DNA of 64,000 nt from JBFFXF01 sp041569895 (GTDB taxonomy: Bacteria; Planctomycetota; UBA8108; JACQVS01): contig JBFFXF010000001.1 of the NCBI GenBank assembly GCA_041569895.1, forward strand, positions 1 to 64,000, read 5' to 3'. The notes beneath the pieces were generated by a model. The model saw only the letters and a list, made by a program, of their open reading frames with translations, did no database searches and was not told where the DNA came from. The position numbers were made by a program, and so were the translations under genes. Positions 28,061-36,265 of this stretch are shown here, one piece after another. Within the stretch, counting starts at the first letter, position 1, and each line of letters starts with the position of its first letter.

Positions 28061-29644
28061 TCAACACTCCGGGAGCCCGTCCGGCGTCGGATCGAGACCG
28101 GCTTCCGGGAACGGCTCCGGCATCGGCGGTCCACCCTGGAAGAGGAAGTTCAGGATGTAGACGCCGTCGGAGAGGTCCGTGTTGCCGTCGTCGTTGGCAT
28201 CGAGGGAGTCGCGGCACGGAGACGCGGCCGGCTGGCCGAGGAACAGGTCGTTGAAGACGGAGACGCCGTCGGAGAGGTCGACGTTGCCGCTGTTGTTGGT
28301 GTCGCCGCGAATGAAAGGCGTCCCCGCGGGGTAGCAGAAACCCCTGTCGTCGAAGTCACAGCCCGCGTCGGTGCACACCTCGACGCGCACGCAACCCCCC
28401 GCGTCACACTCGGGGGCGGTCACGAGGAGCTGTGACCCCCCGCCGCCGAGCTCCGCGGGCACGACGACACCGCACACGCGGACGACGAGGTTCGGGGCGT
28501 CGGTGAAGTTGCGGCCGATGATGAAGAACGTCGATCCGGCCTCACCCTCGTTGTTGACGAAGGAGTCGATGACCGGGACGCCCGGCGGCTCGGGATAGGT
28601 GAAGCCGTCGGGATCCGTCACGCAGCCGAAATCGTTGCAGACCTCGACCCCGGCGGGGCCCGGACCGCAGTCGGGCGCGGTCACCTGGATCGTCTGCGGG
28701 TTCGGCACGTTGAAGGTCGCCTCGGCGCCGAAGACCCGGACGGTGGTCCCCGGCTTGTCGAAGTTCTCGCCGACGACGATGAACACCGTTCCCGGCGGGC
28801 CGCTGTTGTTGATGTACTGGTCCTCGAAGATCACCGGCGCGTTCGACGGGTACTCGAACCCCTCGGGCTCGACGGTGCAGCCGAAGTCGTTGCAGACCTC
28901 GATGCGCGCCTTGCCAGGAGTGCACTCTGGAGCCGTCACCTGGAGGTTCTCGTCATCGATCACGATGAACTCCGCCGGCTTGTTGCAGACCGAGACGCGC
29001 AATCCCGGCTGTTCGAAGTTCTCGCCGACGATGAAGAAGATCGTTCCCGGATCGCCGCGGTTCTGGGCGAAGTCGGTCAGCTTCGGCCGCGGATCGATGA
29101 TGGTGAGGTCTCCATCCTCGAGATTCGGGGGCGGCGAGAAGGAGTTCCCGTCGGAGTCGGTCATGACGTTCGTCCGCACGGGGCTGACGTTCGTCCGGTT
29201 GACGAGGTTGAGCACGGTCTCCGTGGCAGTCGAGGAACGCACGTCGATGACGAGTCGCAGGAGCTCGAGATCGGATCCCGGCTCGAGGTGCCGATCCGCG
29301 GTCGCCTGCGACGTGCTGAAGACGACGCCCCAGACCACGCGGCCGGCGCTGTCGTCGATGGTCCCGTCGGCCCATTCGGGGGACAGGCCGGCGACGGCGT
29401 CGCCGAGCTGGACCTCCTTGATCCGGATCTTCGTGCGCTCGTACTCGATGGAGATCGAGAATCCGTAGAGGTCCTCGTCGACATCCGCGCGGATCGAGAT
29501 GACCTGGTTCGCCGCGTTGATCGGCAGCCTCGCGTCCTCGATGGAGAAGCGATTCACCGCCTGGAGGTCCGTTCCCGTGGTCAGGATGACGACAAGGAGA
29601 AGCACGCCGAGGAGCGCGCCCGTGTGCGACTGTCGAAAGCTCAT
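28061..29644 (-). CDS. Secreted cohesin-like / three TIG / dockerin-like protein
   Basis: This 527-residue exported protein has a signal peptide (GALLGVLLLVVILTTGTDLQ). It continues with a cohesin-like beta domain (about residues 35-170, INAANQVISIRADVDEDLYGFSISIEY), then three IPT/TIG-type immunoglobulin-like domains each with a FIVGENF or FIIGRNF core and Cys pairs (EVCNDFGC). The end is a two-unit dockerin-like module (GDTNNSGNVDLSDG, DANDDGNTDLSDG) and a Cys tail. Cohesin-like and dockerin-like modules in one protein suggest cell-surface assembly by self or mutual pairing, though partner specificity cannot be read. The ATG at 29644 is used. Co-operonic with the M28 peptidase. Confidence 0.82.
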   Translation of the reverse strand: MSFRQSHTGALLGVLLLVVILTTGTDLQAVNRFSIEDARLPINAANQVISIRADVDEDLYGFSISIEYERTKIRIKEVQLGDAVAGLSPEWADGTIDDSAGRVVWGVVFSTSQATADRHLEPGSDLELLRLVIDVRSSTATETVLNLVNRTNVSPVRTNVMTDSDGNSFSPPPNLEDGDLTIIDPRPKLTDFAQNRGDPGTIFFIVGENFEQPGLRVSVCNKPAEFIVIDDENLQVTAPECTPGKARIEVCNDFGCTVEPEGFEYPSNAPVIFEDQYINNSGPPGTVFIVVGENFDKPGTTVRVFGAEATFNVPNPQTIQVTAPDCGPGPAGVEVCNDFGCVTDPDGFTYPEPPGVPVIDSFVNNEGEAGSTFFIIGRNFTDAPNLVVRVCGVVVPAELGGGGSQLLVTAPECDAGGCVRVEVCTDAGCDFDDRGFCYPAGTPFIRGDTNNSGNVDLSDGVSVFNDLFLGQPAASPCRDSLDANDDGNTDLSDGVYILNFLFQGGPPMPEPFPEAGLDPTPDGLPEC

Positions 29645-29813
29645 ATTTGACTCTGCAGTCCTGTTTTCCACGCTGGAAGAGGATCCCGGACGGCTCTGGC
29701 CGACCAGCCACGTCGAGCGCCCGGGTACCGTGAGCCGGGACCCACCCCACCCCAATCCGCAGATTATCTCACAGCTCGCGGGCGGCTTGCAGAAATTTCT
29801 CGGGCGCCTTCGG

Positions 29814-29872
29814 CGGGGACGGGGACGGGCACGGGCACGGGTACGGGAACGGGTACGGGAACGATTACGGGA
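29814..29872. repeat. GGGNAC hexamer array
   Basis: About nine GGGGAC/GGGCAC/GGGTAC/GGGAAC hexamers lie just before the end of the M29 gene. This is the CCCGTN family in the opposite orientation. The rest of the 249-base gap shows no gene. Confidence 0.88.
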
Positions 29873-29893
29873 GTCACGACCGCGTCCGTGTGT

Positions 29894-31015
29894 TCAGCTC
29901 TCGCCCAGGCGGTCCGGATTGAGGCCGGCGAGGTCGTCGGTGACGAAGATCCCGTCCCTGCGGATCGGCTCGCCGTCGAAACGGATCTCGCCGCCGCCGT
30001 ACTCGGGTCGCTGGATCGTCACCAGGTCCCAGTGGATCTCGGAGCGGTTGCCGTTGTCGGCCTCCTCGTACGCCTGGCCGGGAGTGAAGTGGAACGAGCC
30101 GGCGATCTTCTCGTCGAAGAGGATGTCGAGCATCGGCGTCAGGATGCGCGGGTTGAATGCGATCGAGAACTCGCCGACGTACCGCGCTCCCTCGTCCGAG
30201 TCGAGGATCTCCTCGATGCGCTTCTGGGGCCTCGCCGAGACGTTGACGACGCGGCCGCGCTCGAACTCGAGGACGATGTTCTCGAAGACGACCCCGTGGT
30301 ACGGGCTCGGGGTGTTCACCGAGAGCTTCCCCTCGACCGAATCGCGCACCGGCGCGGTGAACACCTCGCCGTCCGGGATGTTCTGGGTTCCGGCGCAGCC
30401 GATCGCCGGGATGCCCTCGATCGAGAAACGGAGATCGGTGCCGGGACCGATGATGTGCACTTCGCGCGTCTTCTCCATGCGCTCCACCAGCGGCTCCATC
30501 GCCCGCGCCATGGCGACGTAGTCGAGCGTCGACACGTCGAAGAAGAAGTCCTCGAACGCCTCCGTCGATTGCCGCGCGAGCTGCGCCATCGAGGGGTTCG
30601 GCCAGCGCAGCACGACCCATTTCGTCTTCGGCACGCGGATCTCGCTGTGCACTCTCTTCCAGAGCGTGCGCTGGAAGATCGCCAGACGTTCCTGGGGGAT
30701 GTCGGAGTGCTCCGAGATGTTGCTCGAGCCGCGGACGCCGATGTAGGCCTGCACGTTCTCCATCTGGAGCTTCTCGACCTCGGCCCAGAGCTCCATCTGC
30801 TCCGCGCTCGCGTTCAGGTAGAGCTCGCGAAGAACACGGTTGTGCTTCGTCATGCAGAGGGGCACGCCGCCGGCCTCGACGACCGCGCGGATGAGAACGA
30901 CGAGGAACTCCTCCGGGATGTCGTAGGCCTCGATGAGCACCTTCTCGTCGGGGTTGATCTTGGTCGAGTGGCCGACCAGAATGTCGGCGAGTTTCCTGTA
31001 GCGTGGATCGAACAC
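29894..31015 (-). CDS. M29-family metallo-aminopeptidase (AmpS/PepS type)
   Basis: This 373-residue cytoplasmic protein is an M29 thermophilic-type aminopeptidase: a leading KLADILVGHS segment, the signature GTDLRFSIEG followed by NIPDGEVFTAP, ARYVGEFSIAFNP, and a terminal HWDLV region carrying the last metal ligand. M29 enzymes use two metal ions and remove N-terminal residues from peptides. GTG at 31015 is preferred over an upstream in-frame start because AAGGGAGA lies eight bases before it and the length then agrees with the family. Single-gene unit, divergent from the GT87-type protein. It may work on peptides delivered by the importer at 34-40 kb, but that is only inference. Confidence 0.83.
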   Translation of the reverse strand: MFDPRYRKLADILVGHSTKINPDEKVLIEAYDIPEEFLVVLIRAVVEAGGVPLCMTKHNRVLRELYLNASAEQMELWAEVEKLQMENVQAYIGVRGSSNISEHSDIPQERLAIFQRTLWKRVHSEIRVPKTKWVVLRWPNPSMAQLARQSTEAFEDFFFDVSTLDYVAMARAMEPLVERMEKTREVHIIGPGTDLRFSIEGIPAIGCAGTQNIPDGEVFTAPVRDSVEGKLSVNTPSPYHGVVFENIVLEFERGRVVNVSARPQKRIEEILDSDEGARYVGEFSIAFNPRILTPMLDILFDEKIAGSFHFTPGQAYEEADNGNRSEIHWDLVTIQRPEYGGGEIRFDGEPIRRDGIFVTDDLAGLNPDRLGES

Positions 31016-31157
31016 AGACCGTCTCCCTTCGCTGATCGAGGCCTCAGTCCGGCCGTCTCGGTCGTCGAGATCGTTGGTCGCGGGTTCCGGAGAATGTACC
31101 CGGAACGGTTCACGACCTGAATCCAAAACCTGATTCCCGGCTCCCGGGTCGCGCGTC

Positions 31158-32552
31158 GTGGCCAGTCACTCAGAGCACTCGGAGAAACCAGCGACGTCCG
31201 CGGGAGCAGGGCGACTCCAGCGCATCGTCGGCCGCCTGCGCTGTCTCGCCGGCCACCGGCGGGTGCCGCCCTACCTGTTCACGATCGTCATCGTGGCGCT
31301 CTCGCTCGCGCTGGTGCACTCCGCGTTCCGCAAGGGCGGGCTCTGGGACGCGGACCGCGCCAACGATTTTCGCGCGTACCATCAGGCGGCGCGCGCCGCG
31401 CTCGGGCGCGACCTCGCGTCGGCCTACAGCGCGCCCGAGAAGCCGTACCAGTACCCGCCGACCCTCGCGTCGATCGTCGTTCCGCTCGGCCTGCTGCCCG
31501 CGCGCGCGGCGCTCGTTCTCTGGGTGCTCGGCAGCCTCGCGCTCCTGCTCTGGTCGTTTCGCGTGCTCGAGCGGGTGCTCTGTCCGCCCGTCCGCGGCGT
31601 CGACAAGTTCCTCGGCTTCCTGATGGTCTTCCGCATGATCGAGAGCGACTTCGCCAACACCAACGCGAACACGCTCGTGCTCGGGCTCATCATCTGGGGC
31701 TTCTCGCTCGAGCGGCGCGGGCGCTCCGGTTTCGCCGGCGTGGTGATCGCCCTGGCGACGTGCATCAAGGTCTTTCCGGCTCTGCTGGCGCCGTGGATGC
31801 TCTACCGCGCTCGCTGGCGGATGACCGGGGGGTTCCTCGCCGGGCTGGTGGTGTGGGGCGCCCTGGTCCCGGGCACGGTGCTCGGGCCGGCGGATTTCTC
31901 GCGGAGCTTCGCGTCCTGGTATCGCGGCGTGGTCGCGCCGATGAGCCCCGCGGCCGTCGAGTACGGCGATGAGGCGCCGGGCGGCTACCTGCCCGGGCAG
32001 TCGCTCCGCGTGCTGCTGCACCGGGTTGCGCGCCCCATCGACGCCACGGCGCACGACGACGAGGAGGTGCCGCTCAACGTCATGACGCTCTCGAAGAGCG
32101 CGGTCGACATGGTCTGGGTGGGGCTCGCCGTCGTCTTGCTTGGCGGGTTGATGGTCTTCTTTCGCCGCCGCAGCTCGAGCCCGATCTGGGGCGGGGGCGA
32201 GATCGCGGTCGCGCTGACGCTCACGGTGCTCCTGTCGCCCCTCGCCAGAAAGGCCCACTTCGTCGTGCTGCTGCCCGCCGCGACCTACGCTTTCATGCTG
32301 GCTCGCATCTCCACCGGAGCGCGCCGGACGGTGTCCCGGACGCTCTGGTGGGCGGCGCTCGGCGTCATCCTGCTGACGTCGCCCTCGATCATCGGCGACC
32401 GGTGGTCGGCGATCGCGCTCGGCCTCTGCCCGCTCTCCGTCGCCGGGCTGATGCTCGTGGCCGTCCACGTCATCGAGGGGTCGCGACCGGAGCTCGATGA
32501 GTCGCGGGATGAAGATCGACCGCCGGAGCTTCGAGCCGCGGACGGCGATTGA
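31158..32552 (+). CDS. GT87-type (DUF2029) polytopic glycosyltransferase
   Basis: This 464-residue membrane protein has about ten hydrophobic segments and the hallmarks of the GT87/DUF2029 polyprenyl-phosphate-dependent mannosyl-transferase-like family: an early outside loop with DFRAYHQAARAAL (conserved Asp), a YSAPEKPYQYPPTLA segment, and NTNANTLVLGLIIWG. The start is GTG at 31158 after a GC-rich leader. The acidic C-terminal tail (residues about 445-464) is cytoplasmic or periplasmic depending on topology. The family adds sugars to cell-envelope glycans or lipids using lipid-linked donors. The next gene follows after 92 bases and has its own promoter-like site. Confidence 0.72.
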   Translation: MASHSEHSEKPATSAGAGRLQRIVGRLRCLAGHRRVPPYLFTIVIVALSLALVHSAFRKGGLWDADRANDFRAYHQAARAALGRDLASAYSAPEKPYQYPPTLASIVVPLGLLPARAALVLWVLGSLALLLWSFRVLERVLCPPVRGVDKFLGFLMVFRMIESDFANTNANTLVLGLIIWGFSLERRGRSGFAGVVIALATCIKVFPALLAPWMLYRARWRMTGGFLAGLVVWGALVPGTVLGPADFSRSFASWYRGVVAPMSPAAVEYGDEAPGGYLPGQSLRVLLHRVARPIDATAHDDEEVPLNVMTLSKSAVDMVWVGLAVVLLGGLMVFFRRRSSSPIWGGGEIAVALTLTVLLSPLARKAHFVVLLPAATYAFMLARISTGARRTVSRTLWWAALGVILLTSPSIIGDRWSAIALGLCPLSVAGLMLVAVHVIEGSRPELDESRDEDRPPELRAADGD

Positions 32553-32644
32553 GCGTTTTTTTGAAACGGAAACGAGTACAATGGGCGCCCGGCGGTGACG
32601 GCCCGTCGCCGCCGTGTGTCGATCCAGCAGAAGGAGGAATCGCC

Positions 32645-33436
32645 ATGCTCTCGAGAAGAACCGTCCTCGTCACGCTCGCGTTCGGACTGTTCGCCCTGGT
32701 TGTCACGGTGGGATCCGCCGTCACGCAGGACAAACCGGCGAAGATCAAGACGCTCGTCGTCACCGGCTTCGACGTCGGCTCGCACAGGTGGCGCGAGACG
32801 ACCGAGCTGACGCGCAAGACGCTCGAGGAGTCGGGACGCTTCGATGTCAAGGTCTGCGAGGACATCGGCATCTTCGAGTCGTCCGGACTCGACGCCTACG
32901 ACGTCATCGTGCTCAACTACGGCTTCTGGGCGGCGCCCGAGCCGAGCGCCGAGGGCAAGGCCGGACTGCTGAAGTTCGTCAAGGGCGGCAAGGGGCTCGT
33001 GGCGCTCCACTTCGCGTGCAGCTCCTTTCAGGATTGGGACGAGTACGCCAACCTGCTCGGCCGCGTCTGGAAGAAGGGCATCGGCGGTCACGGTCCGAAG
33101 GGTGACTTCACCGTGAAGATCGTCAACGAGGATCACCCGATCACACGCGGGCTCGAGAGCTTCACCACCGACGACGAGCTCTACGCCAAGCTCAGCGGCG
33201 AAGCCGAGATCCAGATCCTGGCGTCGGCGTACTCCGAGTGGAGCAAGAAGGTCGAGCCGATCGTCTTCGTCAAGCCCTACGGCAAGGGCCGCGTCTTCCA
33301 CAACGTCCTCGGCCACGGCCTGCAGCCGCGCCAGCACGAGTCCTTCAAGGAGCTCCTCCGCCGTGGCACCGAATGGGCAGCGACGGGCAAGGTGACGACC
33401 GGCAAGGCAACGAGAACGGCCCGCTCGGCGGATTGA
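32645..33436 (+). CDS. Exported ThuA-like (trehalose-utilization fold) protein
   Basis: This 263-residue protein has a signal peptide (TVLVTLAFGLFALVVTVGSAV) followed by a ThuA-like domain, a GATase-1-related fold. Visible are TLVVTGFDVGSHRWRETTELT, YDVIVLNYGFW, GKGLVALHFACSSF, GHGPKGDFTVKI, DHPITRGLESF and GKGRVFHNVLGHGLQP. The family occurs widely in Planctomycetota as secreted proteins. Its enzymatic role, if any, is unsettled, with sugar metabolism suspected from the first members. The ATG at 32645 has a near-ideal AAGGAGGA seven bases upstream. A TACAAT at 32577-32582 preceded by a T-run may be its -10 element. Confidence 0.82.
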   Translation: MLSRRTVLVTLAFGLFALVVTVGSAVTQDKPAKIKTLVVTGFDVGSHRWRETTELTRKTLEESGRFDVKVCEDIGIFESSGLDAYDVIVLNYGFWAAPEPSAEGKAGLLKFVKGGKGLVALHFACSSFQDWDEYANLLGRVWKKGIGGHGPKGDFTVKIVNEDHPITRGLESFTTDDELYAKLSGEAEIQILASAYSEWSKKVEPIVFVKPYGKGRVFHNVLGHGLQPRQHESFKELLRRGTEWAATGKVTTGKATRTARSAD

Positions 33437-33489
33437 CGCGGGGAATCGGGTCCGGGGACCGGGCGGGAGCCCTTCCCCGGGCCTCGAAG

Positions 33490-33816
33490 TCAGCGCGTGA
33501 GCTTCCAGAGCACGGCCTGGACGTGGTCGATCCGCTGCTGTGCCTCCCTGACCTGCCGCTCGGCGATATACCCCCACGCCATGGCGACACGCAGAGCCGT
33601 CCGCACCTCCTCGGCGCTCCCCGAGGCGACGCGCCAGAGGTGAAGCCGATCCCCACCCGCGCGCCGGTTCCCCTCGCCGAGATTGAGCGCAACGGACGAC
33701 GCCGCATCCCGAATCTGCGTCGCCAGCCGCGAATCGCGACGACGAATCGACATCACCAACGGACGCAACGAACGAACAGCAGCCAGAGCGATCTCGAGAG
33801 CCTCGAAGGGTTTCAT
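33490..33816 (-). CDS. Four-helix-bundle protein (23S rRNA intervening-sequence type)
   Basis: This 108-residue protein matches the small four-helix-bundle family (originally from 23S rRNA intervening sequences, now mostly free-standing). It has LATQIRDAASSVALNLGEGNRR in the second helix region and a C-terminal IAERQVREAQQRIDHVQAVLWKL helix. Members form ring-shaped pentamers and their role is unknown. The ATG at 33816 has GGAGG seven bases upstream, which settles the start against a longer in-frame reading. No 23S rRNA is nearby, so it is not an rRNA insertion here. Confidence 0.8.
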   Translation of the reverse strand: MKPFEALEIALAAVRSLRPLVMSIRRRDSRLATQIRDAASSVALNLGEGNRRAGGDRLHLWRVASGSAEEVRTALRVAMAWGYIAERQVREAQQRIDHVQAVLWKLTR

Positions 33817-34025
33817 GAGAACCTCCGATCGAGTGAGAGAAAGGAATCCGTGGCCGCCGGCCCAAAGCGGCGGCGCTTTCCCCCCGCACAACCGGAGCGC
33901 AGGCCGTGTCAAGGACGACGAAGTCGCCGAGCAAAGCGAGGGAATCCTTGATATGGCCGAGCACCGGTTACAATCGACCGGTCGACGCCGCCGCCCCCCG
34001 CCGATCTGAACGCCTCCGCATCGAC

Positions 34026-34100
34026 TCTGCCCTCTGCCCTCTGATCTCTGATCTCTGATCTCTGATTTCTGGTCTCTGATCTCTGATCTCTGTCTCCGTC
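34026..34100. repeat. CTGATCTCTGATCT tandem run
   Basis: A run of about ten imperfect CTGATCT/CTCTGAT units lies just downstream of the DUF4097-type gene end. It is the same motif class as the AGAGATCAGAG segments inside the composite arrays at 18311, 47641 and 62050. The rest of the 33817-34108 gap contains ACCGGT twice around TACAAT (33963-33982) and nothing else clear. Confidence 0.88.
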
Positions 34101-34108
34101 CCCCCCCC

Positions 34109-35068
34109 TCACCTCACCGACCGATACGACACCGACCCGTTCCGTGACTGGATACGGATCGACCCCCCGCCGCCGTTCAGTCTGGCGTGCAGGCGTCTCT
34201 TGTCGCTCTCGATGAGCTCCGCGCTGGTGCCGTGAAAGTCGGTCGACAGGCTGCCGTTCGAGGTCTCCATCTCGAGGACGGCGCGGACGGTCGCGGGGAG
34301 GTCGACGCTGATCTTTCCGTTCGAGGTCGCGATGTCGATCTCCGGCGTCTCCGGCAACGCGACCGCGACCAGCTCGATCGGGCCGTTGCTCGAGCGCAGG
34401 TGCGCGTTTCCCTTGACGCCGTGCGCCACGATCTTGCCGTTCGAGGTCACTGCCTTGACTTTCTCCCGGCCGCCGCCGTCGATGCGGATGGCGCCGTTCG
34501 ACGTGCGCAGGTCGAGGTCGCCAGTGACCGCCTTTACCTCGATCTTGCCGTTCGAGGAACGCGCGTTCACCGACCCGTCGATTGACGCGACGTTCACCGC
34601 GCCGTTGCTCGACTCGATTGTGACGCTGCCGCGCGTGCCCTCGGCCGTGACCCGGCCGTTGCTCGTCCGGGCACCCAGATCGATCTCCGGCGGCAGCACG
34701 ATCTCGAAATCGACTCCGGGAGATCGCCGACGGAGCGCTTCGGGGATCACCGCGGCGATCCGCAGGGTGTCACCGTCCTCCACGCGCTCGACCGTGACGT
34801 CGATCTTCTCCGCGTGCTCTCGGGCGTCATCGTCGGATACTCCGCGCGCGAACTTGGCCCCGCGGATGCTCGCCTGCTCGACGCCGTCGCGGCACGCCAC
34901 GGTGATGGCGCCGTTGCGCGTCTCGACCTCCACTCGGGTGAGGCCGCCGACGTCCGCCGACAACTCGAACGGGATCCTGGCCCTCGACGGGTACGCCTCG
35001 CAGCCGACGGCGACGATGGCGACGATGGCGACGATGACGACGAATGGGACGAAGAGCTCGACTCTCAT
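34109..35068 (-). CDS. DUF4097-type beta-repeat lipoprotein
   Basis: This 319-residue protein starts with a lipoprotein signal (VAIVAIVAVGC). The body is a right-handed beta-helix-like array typical of DUF4097, with seven or more TSNG/SSNG turns about 22 residues apart (e.g. ARTSNGRVTAEG, IESSNGAVNVAS, RTSNGAIRIDG). The function of the family is not established. Several members sit in membrane-stress or regulatory operons. The gene is the last of a minus-strand group following two permeases and a binding protein with a 45-base gap, so it may be an accessory surface protein of that transporter. That link is inference from position. Confidence 0.78.
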   Translation of the reverse strand: MRVELFVPFVVIVAIVAIVAVGCEAYPSRARIPFELSADVGGLTRVEVETRNGAITVACRDGVEQASIRGAKFARGVSDDDAREHAEKIDVTVERVEDGDTLRIAAVIPEALRRRSPGVDFEIVLPPEIDLGARTSNGRVTAEGTRGSVTIESSNGAVNVASIDGSVNARSSNGKIEVKAVTGDLDLRTSNGAIRIDGGGREKVKAVTSNGKIVAHGVKGNAHLRSSNGPIELVAVALPETPEIDIATSNGKISVDLPATVRAVLEMETSNGSLSTDFHGTSAELIESDKRRLHARLNGGGGSIRIQSRNGSVSYRSVR

Positions 35069-35113
35069 GGCGATCCCTCCTCTCGGTCGAGAGAAATCGT
35101 GCCGTGACGCGGC

Positions 35114-36265
35114 TCAGGTTCGCAGGCGCGGATCCATCGCGTCGCGAAGCGCCTGGCCGACCAGATTGAACGACGTCACCGTGATGAAGATCGCGAGCCC
35201 CGGAGCCCACGCCAGGTAGAAGAGTCCCTCGCCGACGAACTCGCGGCCCTGCGCGACGATCTCGCCCCACGACGCCGTCGGCGGGACGACGCCGAAACCG
35301 AGGAACGACAGGGCGTTCTCCGTCAGCACCGCCGCCGCGACACCGAACGTCGCGGTGACGAAAACCGGCTGGATGGCGTTCGGCAGGATGTGGCGAAACA
35401 TCACGCGTCGCGGCGGCGCCCCGAGCGCGCGAGAGGCGTCGCAGTACTCGAGCGTCTTCACGCGCAGCACCTCGCCCCGCATCAGCCGGAAGATGGCCGT
35501 CCACCTGGTCAGCCCGATGACCAGCATGATGGTATAGATCGACTTCGGCAAAAAAGCGATCATCGTGATGATCAGAAAGAAGGTCGGGAAGCACATCACG
35601 ACCTCGGTGATGCGCGAGAGCACGGTGTCGATCCAGCCGCCGGCGTAGCCGGCGATCAGCCCCAGCACGACACCGATGATGACGTAAATCGACACCGCCA
35701 CGACGCCGACCGAGAGCGAGACGATGGTCCCGTGGATCAGTCGCGCGAGGACGTCACGGCCCTGTCCGTCGGTGCCGAGGAGGTGCGTCTCGACCTGGTC
35801 GGGCGCCGGGCCCCAGCGGGTGGTCTCGAGCGGCCGGAGCTTGAACGCGTTGATCTCCCTGTAGCCGGAGAAGATCGGCGGCGCGATGTACCAGTCGCCG
35901 CGCGACGGGTCCCAGTCGGTCGCGATGGTCTCCTTCCAGCTCTTGCGGCCGAGCTCGGGATAGAAGTCGGAAAACGGGTTGCCGTCGCCGATTCGCAGTC
36001 GCCTCAGCCAGTCGACGACGACGCCGGGGAGCGGGAAGGAGTCGAGGTACGTCGGGAACGCCGGGAAGCAGAGCGAGCCCTGGTATCGCGCGACGATCGG
36101 GACATCGTTCGCGAGCAGAGGCGCGAGGAGGGCGACGACCACCAGCACGGAGAGCACCGCGAGTCCCAGGACTCCCAGGCGGCTCTTCATGAACTGCCGC
36201 CGGACGATGGTCCAGGAGCTCCTGGCGCGCGGGAGCGGATCGGCTCGGACTGCAGGTCGCATCAT
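35114..36265 (-). CDS. Peptide ABC transporter permease, OppC/YejE type
   Basis: This 383-residue inner-membrane protein is the second permease subunit of a peptide/oligopeptide importer. The first membrane segment is followed by a long periplasmic loop with ANDVPIVARYQGSLCFPAF, characteristic of YejE-like members, then HLLGTDGQGRDVLARLIHG and five further segments. The EAA loop that contacts the ATPase is present (YCDASRALGAPPRRVMFRHILPNAIQP). Start ATG-ATG at 36265 overlaps the stop of the OppB-type gene (ATGA), so the two are coupled. No ATPase gene (OppD/OppF type) is present on either side, so the energising subunit must come from elsewhere. Confidence 0.86.
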   Translation of the reverse strand: MMRPAVRADPLPRARSSWTIVRRQFMKSRLGVLGLAVLSVLVVVALLAPLLANDVPIVARYQGSLCFPAFPTYLDSFPLPGVVVDWLRRLRIGDGNPFSDFYPELGRKSWKETIATDWDPSRGDWYIAPPIFSGYREINAFKLRPLETTRWGPAPDQVETHLLGTDGQGRDVLARLIHGTIVSLSVGVVAVSIYVIIGVVLGLIAGYAGGWIDTVLSRITEVVMCFPTFFLIITMIAFLPKSIYTIMLVIGLTRWTAIFRLMRGEVLRVKTLEYCDASRALGAPPRRVMFRHILPNAIQPVFVTATFGVAAAVLTENALSFLGFGVVPPTASWGEIVAQGREFVGEGLFYLAWAPGLAIFITVTSFNLVGQALRDAMDPRLRT

